Source of the DNA: an uncultured Bacillota bacterium | Lineage (GTDB): Bacteria; Bacillota_I; Bacilli_A; RFN20; CAG-288 | Length of the DNA: 64,000 nucleotides | NCBI GenBank assembly: GCA_949300365.1 | Contig: CASGEC010000004.1 | Coordinates: 124,001-188,000, forward strand | Direction of reading: 5' to 3' | Shown here: piece after piece, positions 52,713-61,307 of the stretch | How the letters are laid out: each line of letters opens with the position of its first letter | How positions within the stretch are numbered: position 1 is the first letter of the stretch | Program-made: the position numbers and the translations under genes | The notes under the pieces: generated by a model | The model's input: only the letters and a program-made list of their open reading frames with translations | What the model was told of the DNA's origin: nothing | The model's database searches: none

Positions 52713-52734
52713 TGTTGTTAAAATCCGGGCAAGG

Positions 52735-52757
52735 AAAAAGCCGCCCCGCAGGACGGC
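52735..52757 (-). terminator. Terminator of the 47-aa CxxC gene
   Basis: On the minus strand GCCGTCC, loop TGCG, GGGCGGC, then TTTTT; one G-U pair. Confidence 0.8.
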
Positions 52758-52772
52758 CATTCGTTTTTTGCC

Positions 52773-52916
52773 TTATTCGGCAGCTTCCGTGGCCTTCAGC
52801 TCCTTCTTGTGAGCCTTGTTCTTGGCCTCGGACTTCTTCTCGCGGGCAAGCCGCTTCTCACGCCTTTCCTTCCACTGCTGGGCGCAATTGCGGCACTCGA
52901 ATCTTTTCTTTCCCAT
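52773..52916 (-). CDS. 47-residue basic CxxC microprotein
   Basis: ATG at 52916 is preceded by AGAGAGGT and by a good promoter, and the gene is closed by its own terminator. The product starts MGKKRFECRNCAQQWKERRE and continues as a Lys/Glu/Ala-rich helix. A single CxxC with an upstream aromatic hints at half a zinc site, possibly completed by dimerisation. The complete transcription unit supports a real gene despite its size. No family recognised; nucleic-acid or ribosome binding is a guess from charge. Confidence 0.7.
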   Translation of the reverse strand: MGKKRFECRNCAQQWKERREKRLAREKKSEAKNKAHKKELKATEAAE

Positions 52917-52953
52917 GGTTGTTGACCTCTCTTCGGATATTTCGCAATAAGAA

Positions 52954-52982
52954 ATTCTATCCTAACTCGATACCTATTTCAA
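52954..52982 (-). promoter_or_regulatory. Promoter of the 47-aa CxxC gene
   Basis: On the minus strand TTGAAA (52982-52977), 17-nt spacer, TAGAAT (52959-52954). Confidence 0.7.
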
Positions 52983-53021
52983 GTCGGAGTTTCCGCCTGT
53001 CCTTGTCGGCACTAACAATAT

Positions 53022-53282
53022 CTATTGTCTCCAGGAATAGTATTCCCTGTCCTTAATAGGATCGACGATATCCTCCTCAAGCGCGTCCTCGACAAGGCGG
53101 AAAAAGGAATCCTTGTAGAGATCCAGGAAGACGTAGGGGTCAATGAGGATCGTGTCGTTCTCGCCCTTGAGGATCACCTTTCCCCGGCGATAGGAAATCC
53201 GCTTTTCTTCATTGGTCGGGCTTAGGGCATAGCCGGCCTTCAGATAGGAAAGGGCCTGATGAACATCAAGATGCTGTTCCAT
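53022..53282 (-). CDS. 86-residue hypothetical protein
   Basis: ATG at 53282; no Shine-Dalgarno. TTAACA-N17-TAGCAT on the minus strand (-10 at 53296-53291) ends 8 nt before the start, so the transcript may be leaderless. The product (MEQHLDVHQALSYLKAGYAL...) has the look of a small alpha/beta cytoplasmic protein with RRGKVILKGENDTILIDPYVFLDLYKDSFF. It diverges from the NUDIX gene. Family not recognised. Confidence 0.6.
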   Translation of the reverse strand: MEQHLDVHQALSYLKAGYALSPTNEEKRISYRRGKVILKGENDTILIDPYVFLDLYKDSFFRLVEDALEEDIVDPIKDREYYSWRQ

Positions 53283-53307
53283 ATGGAGATATGCTAGCAG
53301 AGAGGCT

Positions 53308-53313
53308 TATAAT
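53308..53313 (+). promoter_or_regulatory. -10 box near the NUDIX start codon
   Basis: TATAAT ends 9 nt before ATG at 53323; expected TSS lies 0-3 nt before the start codon, with no Shine-Dalgarno between. Confidence 0.55.
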
Positions 53314-53322
53314 TGTTAAGCC

Positions 53323-53811
53323 ATGAAAATCGATTATTTGCCCTATCTGAGAAAGAAAGTCGGACACGATCTGGTCCTTTCCGTCGGCCTGAGCGTTCTT
53401 CTTGTGGATGAGAAAAGAGGCAAGGTCCTCCTTGAGAAACGCTCCGACAATGGCCTTTACTGCCTTCCCGGGGGATCCATCGACCTCGGCGAGAAGGTGC
53501 TTGAGGGAACAAGGAGGGAGCTTTTCGAAGAGACGGGGATCAAGGATTGCGGAGAGCTCTCCCTCTTCATGGTCGTCTCCGGGGAGAAGAACCGCATCCA
53601 CTATCCCAATGGCGACATGACCGAGTACTGTGACCTTGTCTTCTTGGGCACATACGACTCGTCCCGCTATCAGGAAAGACATGACAAGGAATCGACCTTC
53701 GTCGGCTTCGTCCCTTTTGAAGACGTCCCTCAGGACAAAGCGTGTCTCGGAAGGACGGCAGACATCATCCGCCGCTATCGGCGCGGCGAAAGAAACGTCC
53801 TCATCGACTGA
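53323..53811 (+). CDS. NUDIX hydrolase
   Basis: 162 residues. The complete Nudix box GSIDLGEKVLEGTRRELFEETGI (G-x5-E-x7-R-E-x-x-E-E-x-G) is present around residues 50-72. The N-terminus DYLPYLRKKVGHDLVLSVGLSVLLVD is typical of ADP-ribose or nucleotide-sugar-type NUDIX proteins of Firmicutes. Likely substrate a nucleoside diphosphate derivative. Probably co-transcribed with the MazG-like gene 15 nt downstream, forming a nucleotide-sanitising unit. Confidence 0.92.
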   Translation: MKIDYLPYLRKKVGHDLVLSVGLSVLLVDEKRGKVLLEKRSDNGLYCLPGGSIDLGEKVLEGTRRELFEETGIKDCGELSLFMVVSGEKNRIHYPNGDMTEYCDLVFLGTYDSSRYQERHDKESTFVGFVPFEDVPQDKACLGRTADIIRRYRRGERNVLID

Positions 53812-53825
53812 AAGGAGAGGAAAGC

Positions 53826-54167
53826 ATGGAAAAGAAAATCGAGTTCGACGAGTATCAGAAGGAAGCCTATCGCCTCATATCCGAGGAAGGGAAGAAGAAC
53901 CTCGTCCTCAACGGCGTCTTGGGCCTTGCCGGGGAGAGCGGGGAATGCGCCGACCTCGTCAAGAAGCATCTCTTCCAGGGTCACGACCTGAAGAAGGAGG
54001 ACCTGGTCAAGGAACTCGGGGATGTCCTCTGGTATATCGCCGAAACGGCAAGCGGCCTTGGTGTCAGCCTGTCGGAAGTGGCAAGGCTCAACCTCGAGAA
54101 GCTTCACAAGCGCTATGGCGGAAGTGCCTTCTCCGCGGAAAAAAGCCTCCATCGGACGGATGAATAG
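53826..54167 (+). CDS. MazG-like nucleotide pyrophosphohydrolase
   Basis: 113 residues from ATG at 53826, with AAAGGAGAGG upstream. GLAGESGECADLVKKHLFQGH and KELGDVLWYIAETA give the ExxE...ExxD metal ligands of the all-alpha NTP pyrophosphatase fold. Single-domain MazG-like proteins hydrolyse (d)NTPs to monophosphates. Longer readings upstream overlap the NUDIX gene and lack homology. Follows NUDIX in the same transcript. Confidence 0.9.
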   Translation: MEKKIEFDEYQKEAYRLISEEGKKNLVLNGVLGLAGESGECADLVKKHLFQGHDLKKEDLVKELGDVLWYIAETASGLGVSLSEVARLNLEKLHKRYGGSAFSAEKSLHRTDE

Positions 54168-54225
54168 AAGGAGCGAGGACAGTTTTTGTACCGGTATCGT
54201 CAAGGCCTTGTCTAAGGGTCCCGAT

Positions 54226-54254
54226 TTGATTTGATACCGTCTTTCTGCTAGAAT
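54226..54254 (+). promoter_or_regulatory. Promoter of the yloU-fakA operon
   Basis: TTGATT (54226-54231), 17-nt spacer, TAGAAT (54249-54254) with TGC before the -10. Confidence 0.7.
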
Positions 54255-54275
54255 GCCATTGCCGAGGCTTTTCAC

Positions 54276-54626
54276 ATGAACATTGGAAAAACGAATCAGT
54301 TCGGTAAGATCGAGATCTCCCTCGATGCCATTGCCAATATCGCCGGCGACCAGGCAACCCTTGTCTACGGCGTGGTCGGCCTTGTCAGCAAGAAGGCCAT
54401 CCTCAATCCCCTTGGCCAATTCCTCAAGAGGGAGGACTATGCCGATGGCGTCTCCGTCAAGAAGGTCAAGGACGGATACGAGGTCTCCCTTTACCTTGTC
54501 GTCAGCAAGGACGTCAAGATCAGCGAGGTGACGACCGAGGTCCAGAAGCAGGTCCTTTATGCCCTCGATAGGCAGTTCGGCATGCATTTCAAGGCCATCA
54601 ACGTCTTCATCCAGGCAGTGAAGTAG
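54276..54626 (+). CDS. yloU: Asp23/Gls24 family envelope-stress protein
   Basis: 116 residues. GKIEISLDAIANIAGDQATLVYGVVGLVSKK and the later VSLYLVVSKDVKISEVTTEVQKQVLYALDRQFG are characteristic. The family is linked to cell-envelope stress and lies before yloV/fakA in most Firmicutes, as here. GCCGAGG precedes the ATG. Small soluble protein; biochemical role unresolved. Confidence 0.93.
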   Translation: MNIGKTNQFGKIEISLDAIANIAGDQATLVYGVVGLVSKKAILNPLGQFLKREDYADGVSVKKVKDGYEVSLYLVVSKDVKISEVTTEVQKQVLYALDRQFGMHFKAINVFIQAVK

Positions 54627-54653
54627 TCGCTAGAAATCAGAGGATTACCAACA

Positions 54654-56420
54654 ATGATCAAAATAGACGGCGTTATTCTCAAGCAGATGATCCTCTCGGG
54701 CGCCAACAACCTCTACAATTCCTATCCCGAGATCGACAACCTCAACGTCTTCCCCGTTCCCGATGGCGATACCGGAACGAACATGAACCTGACCATGCAG
54801 TCGGGCGTCAAGGAAATCGCCAACAAGAACGACAGCTCGATTTACCAGGTCGCCAAGGACTTCGCCCGCGGCCTTCTGATGGGCGCCAGAGGCAATTCCG
54901 GTGTCATTCTCTCCCAGATCTTCCGCGGCTTCTCCGAAGGCCTCTCCGGAAAGGACGAGGTCGATGCCATCGGTCTTGCCAACGCCTTCCTCTCCGCCAA
55001 GAACGTCGCCTACAAGGCGGTCATGCGCCCGGTCGAGGGAACGATCCTGACCGTCATCCGCGAAGCCAGCCAGGCCCTTTATGACAAAGCCGAGAAGAAC
55101 ATGCCGATCGACGAGTGCCTGGATATCGTCCTGGACGAGGCCAACAAGTCCCTCCAGAGGACACCCGAGCTTCTTCCGGTCCTTAAGGAAGTCGGCGTCG
55201 TCGACTCCGGCGGTGCCGGTCTTTGCAAGGTGCTCGAGGGCTTTGCCAAGGCCCTTCACAACGAGATCGTCGAGAAGAGCATGCCTTCCGTCACCGAGAC
55301 GGCCAGCTATTCCACCGGCAAGCCTTCCGCCCCGCAGGCCGAGGTCGGAAACGTCCAATCCAAGTTCGAGCACAAGGAATTTGGCTATTGCACCCAGTTC
55401 CTCATGCAGATCCCCGAGAAGCTTCCCCGCGACAAGAAGGTCTTCAACGAGAAGCGCTTCAAGGCCGTCCTGGAGGCCCATGGCAATTCCATCGTCTGCG
55501 TCTGCGACGGCGACCTTGTCAAGGTCCATATCCACACCCTCAAGCCCGGCAACATCCTCACCTATGCCCAGCAGTTCGGCGAGTTCAAGATGATCAAGAT
55601 CGACAACATGACCGAGCAGCACGAAGAGCTGATGTTCGAGGACAAGGAGATGAAGGAGGAAGCCGGCGTCAAGGACGATCCTTCTCAGCAGAAGATCGCC
55701 GTCACCACCTCCGCTCCCGACTTCGACAAGAAAGAGGAAAAGCCTGCCGAAAGGAAGGAATACGCCCTCATCTCCGTCGCCGTCGGCTCCGGCATCGAAC
55801 GCCTCTTCCGCGACCTCTCCGTGGACTACATCGTCTCCGGCGGCCAGACCATGAATCCCTCGACGGCCGATTTCGTCGAGGCCATCAAGAAGGTCCATGC
55901 CAAGAACGTCTTCATCTTCCCCAACAACGGCAACATCCTGATGGCGGCAAACCAGGCCGCGGAGCTGATGAAGGAAGAGTGCAACGTCCTTGTCATTCCG
56001 ACGAAGACCATCCCCGAAGGCCTTGTCGCCTGCATGGTCTACAATTCCGCCTCCACCCCCGAGGAGAACGTCGAGTCGATGACCGAGAACGTCGCCGCCG
56101 TCAAGTCCGGCGAGATCACCTATGCCATCAAGGACACGACAATCGATGGCGTGACGGTCGCCAAGGATCACTTCATGGGCATCACCGGCAAGAAGATCGT
56201 CTGCTGCCACAAGCACAAGATCAACACGCTTCTGGACATGCTGGAAAAGATGGTGGACGCGGATAGCCAGATCATCACTATCCTCACCGGTCAGGACGTC
56301 ACCAAGGACGAGCTAAAGAAGCTCACCGAGGAAGTCAAGGCCCGCTATTCCAGCCGCTGCGATATCTCCATCGAGGAAGGAAACCAGCCCGTCTATTCCT
56401 TCTTCGTCTCCGTTGAGTAG
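54654..56420 (+). CDS. fakA: Fatty acid kinase catalytic subunit (DAK2/DegV-type fusion)
   Basis: 588 residues. The N-terminal DhaL/DAK2 kinase domain (about 1-200) has FPVPDGDTGTNMNLTM with the Asp residues binding Mg-ADP, and MGARGNSGVILSQIFRGF; the middle and C-terminal region (from about 245) has the YloV pattern, with VSGGQTMNPSTADFVEAIKKV and PNNGNILMAANQAAELM. FakA phosphorylates fatty acids held by FakB for phospholipid synthesis; fakB is not in this window. The operon with yloU matches the usual order. Confidence 0.95.
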   Translation: MIKIDGVILKQMILSGANNLYNSYPEIDNLNVFPVPDGDTGTNMNLTMQSGVKEIANKNDSSIYQVAKDFARGLLMGARGNSGVILSQIFRGFSEGLSGKDEVDAIGLANAFLSAKNVAYKAVMRPVEGTILTVIREASQALYDKAEKNMPIDECLDIVLDEANKSLQRTPELLPVLKEVGVVDSGGAGLCKVLEGFAKALHNEIVEKSMPSVTETASYSTGKPSAPQAEVGNVQSKFEHKEFGYCTQFLMQIPEKLPRDKKVFNEKRFKAVLEAHGNSIVCVCDGDLVKVHIHTLKPGNILTYAQQFGEFKMIKIDNMTEQHEELMFEDKEMKEEAGVKDDPSQQKIAVTTSAPDFDKKEEKPAERKEYALISVAVGSGIERLFRDLSVDYIVSGGQTMNPSTADFVEAIKKVHAKNVFIFPNNGNILMAANQAAELMKEECNVLVIPTKTIPEGLVACMVYNSASTPEENVESMTENVAAVKSGEITYAIKDTTIDGVTVAKDHFMGITGKKIVCCHKHKINTLLDMLEKMVDADSQIITILTGQDVTKDELKKLTEEVKARYSSRCDISIEEGNQPVYSFFVSVE

Positions 56421-56442
56421 AAAAGAACGATTCGATACGAAT

Positions 56443-56470
56443 GGCCGTCCTTCGGGGCGGCCTTTTCCTT
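56443..56470 (+). terminator. Rho-independent terminator with UUCG loop after fakA
   Basis: GGCCGTCC (56443-56450), loop TTCG, GGGCGGCC (56455-56462) with one G-U pair, then TTTTCCTTT. Confidence 0.88.
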
Positions 56471-56505
56471 TGCCGGATCTGAAACCTCTTTCATCGTGAG
56501 ATATC

Positions 56506-56561
56506 TTTTACGGAAAAGATTATCGGACTATAATGGGCCTACGATTTCTCACAGTATGAGA
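56506..56561 (+). promoter_or_regulatory. marR operon promoter and operator-like dyad
   Basis: TTTTAC (56506-56511), 17-nt spacer, TATAAT (56529-56534). TCTCA-N5-TGAGA (56547-56561) lies just after the expected TSS, a good place for autorepression by the encoded MarR. Confidence 0.6.
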
Positions 56562-56569
56562 CAAGATTT

Positions 56570-57040
56570 ATGGAACAGGAAAAAATCAGAAAGTACGCGA
56601 TGATGATCGTCCACCTCGTCGGCCAGATGACAAAGCTTCCTGACGACAGGCAATCCCTCGGCTACGGAAAGGGCCAAAGGGTCATTCTCTTCTATCTTGA
56701 GCGCAATCCCAATGGCGTCCCTTCCGGCGAGCTCTCCCAAAGATTCCATGTCGGCACCGGCCGCATCGGCAACGCCCTCAAGGAGCTGGAGAAGAAGGGC
56801 TACGTCTATCGGAAGAACGACGAGAAGGACAAGAGGAAGGTCTTGGTCTATCCGACCAAGAAGGGCCTTCTCTTCAGCCAGGAGCAGCGCCAGGGATTCT
56901 ATAGGACGATCGAGAATGCCATCGACGCTGTCGGCGAGGAAAGGTTTGCGGAATTCCTCAAGACGTATCAGGAGATCATGGAAGCCCAGAACGCGGCTTT
57001 CGGAAAGGATAGGCAATGTTCAAACTCTACGCACGACTAA
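56570..57040 (+). CDS. MarR-family transcriptional regulator
   Basis: 156 residues. A winged-helix core: RVILFYLERNPNGVPSGELSQRFHVGTGRIGNALKELEKKGYVYRKNDEKDKRKVLVYPTKKG. The turn KKGYVYRKNDEKDKRK is the MarR wing. Probably represses its own operon through the dyad at 56547-56561 and responds to a compound exported by the two downstream ABC half-transporters; its end overlaps the first by 25 nt. Confidence 0.93.
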   Translation: MEQEKIRKYAMMIVHLVGQMTKLPDDRQSLGYGKGQRVILFYLERNPNGVPSGELSQRFHVGTGRIGNALKELEKKGYVYRKNDEKDKRKVLVYPTKKGLLFSQEQRQGFYRTIENAIDAVGEERFAEFLKTYQEIMEAQNAAFGKDRQCSNSTHD

Positions 57041-58986
57041 GAAAAAGGGACTGGGTCCTTGTCGCCATCATCGTCGGTCTGACCATCCTTCAGGTCTATT
57101 GCTCGATGGTCATGGTCGACTACATCAGCGACATCATCCAATCCATCACATACCTGAATTACCACAACAGCTTTGATGCCTTCGCTTCGATCTTCGAGGG
57201 AATCGCCCAGCAGGATCCCAGCATGTCCGGGCCTATCAATGCCTTCCTGGGACAGCTTGCCTCTTATCGTGTGGGAACGGACGGGATCGATTGGGAGGGC
57301 CTTCTTTCGTCGACTTCCCCGCTTTCGCCCATCCTTTCCATGGTCAGCGCGGAGAGCAAGGCGACCTTTGACGCTATCGCCAACGCCTCGACGGAGGCCA
57401 TCTGGTTCAACGGCGGCATGATGGTCCTTGTCGCCACCGGCCTTGCGGCGTGCCAGATCGTCATCGAGGTCATGGCTAGCTACATCACCTCCCACTTTGC
57501 CACGGACATAAGGAGCCATGTCAACGCCAAGATTTCCTCCTTCTCCCTTGCCGAGATCAATCGCTTCTCCACGGCCTCGCTCATCACCCGTACCACAAAC
57601 GACATCCAGCAGGTGTCCATGGCGACCTTGATGATGCTGAGGATGATCTTTGCCGCCCCGGTCACGGCCATCTGGGCCATCTGCAAGATCCAGGCCGTCT
57701 CCTATCAGCTGACCTTGGCGACAGGTATTGCCATCGTCCTTCTTGTCCTCGTCCTCGTCCTCATCATGGGCCTTGTCCTTCCGCAGTTCAAGATCATGCA
57801 GAAGCGCATCGACCGCATCAACTCCCTGACCCAGGAAAACCTCACCGGCATCCGTGTCGTCCGGGCCTTCAATGCGGAAAAATACCAGGAAGGGAAGTTC
57901 GAGAAGGCTAACCTCGAATTGACCAAGACACAGCTCTTCACCGGAAGAATGCTCAATCTCATGTCCCCGGCGATGATGATCATCATGAACGGATTGACCC
58001 TGGCCGTCTATTGGATCGGTGCCTATTTGATGCAGAAGGGAAACGACTATCTCACCTATGCCAATGTCTCCGCCTTCTCCTCCTTGGCGACGCAGATAGT
58101 CATGTCCTTCATGATGCTTCTGATGATGTTCATCCTCTGGCCGAGGGCCTCCGTCTCCGCCAGGCGTATCAACGATGTCCTGGAGACGAAAAACAGCATC
58201 GTCGATCCCACGGCGGAAAAGAAGACGACGGAAGTCGGGACGGTGGAATTCAAGGATGTCTCCTTCCGCTATCCCGATGCCGATGCCGACATCCTGGAAC
58301 ACATCTCCTTCAAGGCGAAAAAAGGCGATACCGTCGCTTTCATCGGCTCGACGGGATCGGGAAAGTCGACGCTTGTCAATCTCGTGACAAGGCTTTACGA
58401 TTGCACGGATGGCGAAGTCCTCATCGATGGCGTCAACATCAAGGATCTCAAGCAGGAGACCCTGCGGAAGAAGATCGGCTTCGTTCCCCAGAAGGGCGTC
58501 CTCTTCTCCGGGACCGTCCGCAGCAACGTCGGCTTCGGCCTTCCTACGGAGAATCTTTCCAATGAAGAATGCGACAGGGCCCTTGACATTGCCTGTGCCC
58601 ATGAATTCGTCGACAAGATGGAAGGAAAGGAGGATGCCTTGATAAGCCAAGGCGGAACAAACGTCTCCGGCGGCCAGAGGCAAAGACTCTGTATCGCCAG
58701 GGCCGTCGCCATCCATCCGGAGATCTATGTCTTCGACGATTCCTTCTCGGCCCTGGACTTCAAGACGGACCGCACCGTAAGGGACAACCTGAAGAACGAG
58801 GAGAAGGAGGCCACGAAGCTGATCGTCGCCCAGCGTATCGGCACGATCATGGATGCCGACGAGATCCTCGTCCTCCAGGAAGGAAAGGTCGTCGGACAGG
58901 GAACGCACAGAGAGCTTTTGGAGAACTGCCCGGTCTACCGGGACATCGCCCTCAGCCAGCTTTCCAAGGAGGAACTCGGACTATGA
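57016..58986 (+). CDS. Heterodimeric ABC exporter, degenerate-site subunit
   Basis: 656 residues. Six TMs with an unusual 90-120-residue extracytoplasmic loop between TM1 and TM2 (about 40-130). NBD: IGSTGSGKSTLVNL, NVSGGQRQRLCIARA, IYVFDDSFSALD. The residue after Walker B is Asp rather than Glu, and the switch is Gln in IVAQRIGTI, as in the non-hydrolysing half of heterodimeric multidrug exporters. Pairs with the next gene (ATGA overlap). Confidence 0.92.
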   Translation: MFKLYARLRKRDWVLVAIIVGLTILQVYCSMVMVDYISDIIQSITYLNYHNSFDAFASIFEGIAQQDPSMSGPINAFLGQLASYRVGTDGIDWEGLLSSTSPLSPILSMVSAESKATFDAIANASTEAIWFNGGMMVLVATGLAACQIVIEVMASYITSHFATDIRSHVNAKISSFSLAEINRFSTASLITRTTNDIQQVSMATLMMLRMIFAAPVTAIWAICKIQAVSYQLTLATGIAIVLLVLVLVLIMGLVLPQFKIMQKRIDRINSLTQENLTGIRVVRAFNAEKYQEGKFEKANLELTKTQLFTGRMLNLMSPAMMIIMNGLTLAVYWIGAYLMQKGNDYLTYANVSAFSSLATQIVMSFMMLLMMFILWPRASVSARRINDVLETKNSIVDPTAEKKTTEVGTVEFKDVSFRYPDADADILEHISFKAKKGDTVAFIGSTGSGKSTLVNLVTRLYDCTDGEVLIDGVNIKDLKQETLRKKIGFVPQKGVLFSGTVRSNVGFGLPTENLSNEECDRALDIACAHEFVDKMEGKEDALISQGGTNVSGGQRQRLCIARAVAIHPEIYVFDDSFSALDFKTDRTVRDNLKNEEKEATKLIVAQRIGTIMDADEILVLQEGKVVGQGTHRELLENCPVYRDIALSQLSKEELGL

Positions 58987-60794
58987 GAAAGAACGCAATG
59001 CACGGCGGAGCCCCGAAACTCCAGAAAGGCGATTTCAGCGCCTCCTTCGTCAAGCTCGGAAAGGATGCCGGGAAATACCTGATCCCGATCGGCATCGCCG
59101 CCCTTCTTCTTGTCGTCGGCGTCATCCTGCAGATCCTCGCCCCGAGCTATCTTTCCGACTTCACAAACGAGATTGCCAACAACTATCTCTCCCAGACGAT
59201 CGACATGAAGAGGCTTCTGGATATCGGCATCATCCTCGTCGTCTTCTATCTTGTCGTCGCCATCACCACCTATGGCGCAAACTTCATCCTGACCACGGCC
59301 ACGAACCTCTATGCGATGAAGCTGAGAAGGGACATCACCGAGAAGATCAACAAGGTCCCGCTCTCCTATTTCGATGGCCATCAGCATGGCGATATCCTCT
59401 CCACGTTGACAAACGACGTCGACCAGATCGGCCAGTCCCTCCAGTCCTCTATCGGCATGGTCGTGCAGTCCCTGTTCATGCTTGTCGGTGTCCTCATCGC
59501 GATGTTCTGTACGTCCTGGCAGATGGCTCTTACCGCCCTCATCTCCTTGCCCTTCATGATCCTCTTCGTCATCATCGTCACGAAGTTTGCCATGCCCCAG
59601 TTCAAGAACCGTCAGGATTCCCTTGCCGATGTCAACTCCGTCGTCGAGGAAAGCTATAACGGCCAGCTCATCATCACCTGCTTCAATGCCAAGGACAAGA
59701 TAAGGTCGGCCTTCGAGAAGGAAAACGGAAAGCTGCAGTCGGCCATGTTCAAGGCCCAGTGCTTCGGCGGCCTCTTCCAGCCTCTCATGTCCTTCATCTC
59801 CTACTTTGCCTATGCGGCCGTCTATCTTGTCGGTGGACTTCTGATGGATGCCAAGGCCGGCGTCACTTTCGGAACGATCACCGCCTTCACCGTCTATGTC
59901 TCGCTCTTCCAGTCGCCCCTTAGCCAATTGGCCCAGGCCATGAACACCTTGCAGATGGCTGCCGCAAGCTCCAAGCGTGTCTTCGACTTCCTCGGCCAGG
60001 AGGAGCTTTCTTCGGAGGAAGGAAAGAAGTTCGTCTTCCTGGGAGAAGACGGAAAGGAACATGTCAAGGGCGAGGTCGAGTTCAAGAACGTCTCCTTCTC
60101 CTATGACGATACCCGGGAGATCATCCACGACTTCTCCGCCAAGGTCCTTCCCGGCATGAAAGTCGCCATCGTCGGACCCACTGGTGCCGGAAAGACGACC
60201 ATGGTCAACCTCCTCATGCGCTTCTACGAGGTCAATGGCGGCGACATCCTCATCGATGGCGTCTCCATCAAGGATATGCCTCGACAAGAGATCCACGCCA
60301 TCTTCGGCATGGTCCTTCAGGACACCTGGATGTTTGAGGGAACAATCCGAGAGAACCTTGCCTACAATACGCCAAACGTCACCGACGAGCAGATCTACGA
60401 TGCCCTCCATGAAGCCTCCATGCGCCACTATGTCCGTACCCTTCCCGGCGGCTTGGACTATGTTCTTGAGGATGCCTCGACGATCGCCGGCGGACAGAAG
60501 CAACTCTTCACGATTGCCCGCGCCATGATCAAGAACGCGCCGCTTCTCATCCTCGATGAGGCGACCAGCAACGTCGATACCCGCACCGAGGAGAAGATCC
60601 AGGAAGCGATGGACAAGCTGACAAAGGGAAGGACGAGCTTTGTCATCGCCCACCGTCTCTCCACGATCAAGAACGCCGACCTCATTCTCGTCATGAAGGA
60701 TGGAAACATCATCGAACAGGGAACACACGATTCCCTGATGGCACAGAACGGATTCTACGCCTCCCTCTACAATTCCCAGTTTGCCTTCGAATAA
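58983..60794 (+). CDS. Heterodimeric ABC exporter, active-site subunit
   Basis: 603 residues. Six TMs and an NBD with VGPTGAGKTTMVNL, LILDEATSNVDTRTE (catalytic Glu present) and VIAHRLSTI (switch His). The signature is IAGGQKQLF, a changed LSGGQ, as expected since in the heterodimer it faces the degenerate site. With the upstream subunit it forms a drug- or lipid-export pump under MarR control. Confidence 0.93.
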   Translation: MRKNAMHGGAPKLQKGDFSASFVKLGKDAGKYLIPIGIAALLLVVGVILQILAPSYLSDFTNEIANNYLSQTIDMKRLLDIGIILVVFYLVVAITTYGANFILTTATNLYAMKLRRDITEKINKVPLSYFDGHQHGDILSTLTNDVDQIGQSLQSSIGMVVQSLFMLVGVLIAMFCTSWQMALTALISLPFMILFVIIVTKFAMPQFKNRQDSLADVNSVVEESYNGQLIITCFNAKDKIRSAFEKENGKLQSAMFKAQCFGGLFQPLMSFISYFAYAAVYLVGGLLMDAKAGVTFGTITAFTVYVSLFQSPLSQLAQAMNTLQMAAASSKRVFDFLGQEELSSEEGKKFVFLGEDGKEHVKGEVEFKNVSFSYDDTREIIHDFSAKVLPGMKVAIVGPTGAGKTTMVNLLMRFYEVNGGDILIDGVSIKDMPRQEIHAIFGMVLQDTWMFEGTIRENLAYNTPNVTDEQIYDALHEASMRHYVRTLPGGLDYVLEDASTIAGGQKQLFTIARAMIKNAPLLILDEATSNVDTRTEEKIQEAMDKLTKGRTSFVIAHRLSTIKNADLILVMKDGNIIEQGTHDSLMAQNGFYASLYNSQFAFE

Positions 60795-60816
60795 GGAAAG
60801 GAGAGATTTCCTTCAC

Positions 60817-60850
60817 GGCCGTTTCCCGGAAGATGGGAGACGGCCTTTTT
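60817..60850 (+). terminator. Rho-independent terminator of the marR-ABC operon
   Basis: GGCCGTTTCCC (60817-60827) pairs with GGGAGACGGCC (60835-60845) with one wobble, then TTTTT. Confidence 0.88.
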
Positions 60851-61019
60851 CGTGCCGGAAAGCCGATGGGGGAAGGAAACTGCGGGATGGCAGGCATTCT
60901 TCGCTAACGTCCCTGTTTCCCAAAGGAATCCGGCTTTGTCCTTGTCCTCCTATTGGATGGCAGAGTACTTTTTCTCCTGGAAAGGCCTATCTGTTTGTGT
61001 TCTGGCGTAGAGTTTTCCT
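60851..61019. other. Spacer after the ABC operon terminator
   Basis: About 170 nt with no promoter or gene that I can support. It leads into the ORF at 61020-61307. Confidence 0.5.
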
Positions 61020-61307
61020 CTGATTGCGTTATTCATCGTCCTTCCGAATCTGGCTTTCCTTCTTCTTGCTCTCGTCCTTTTCTATCATGGCCATCTCGGC
61101 TGGATCGATTCGCCCTATGTCGCCCACTTCGACGAGTTTACCGGCATCCATGAAAAGTACCAGGACATCGAGGACATGTCCCTTGTCGAGAATATCTACC
61201 AGTTCTGCCTGAAATACCAGAAGGAAAATCCGATGACGCTAAAAGAAATGCTGGATAGCCAGTCGCAAATAGCCAAAAGCGAAGGAACGGCTAGTCGACG
61301 CTCTTGA
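61020..61307 (+). CDS. Small single-TM protein without an AUG start, or a 5'-truncated gene
   Basis: After a TAG (61008-61010) the frame stays open to TGA at 61305-61307. It reads IALFIVLPNLAFLLLALVLFYHGHLG (one TM), then a well-behaved acidic, helical domain IDSPYVAHFDEFTGIHEKYQ...MSLVENIYQFCLKYQKEN. The residue composition looks coding, and no ATG, GTG or TTG occurs before the TM, so it uses CTG/ATT (61020/61023) or has lost its start. Its end overlaps the convergent ABC permease gene by 17 nt. Family not recognised. Confidence 0.4.
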   Translation: MIALFIVLPNLAFLLLALVLFYHGHLGWIDSPYVAHFDEFTGIHEKYQDIEDMSLVENIYQFCLKYQKENPMTLKEMLDSQSQIAKSEGTASRRS

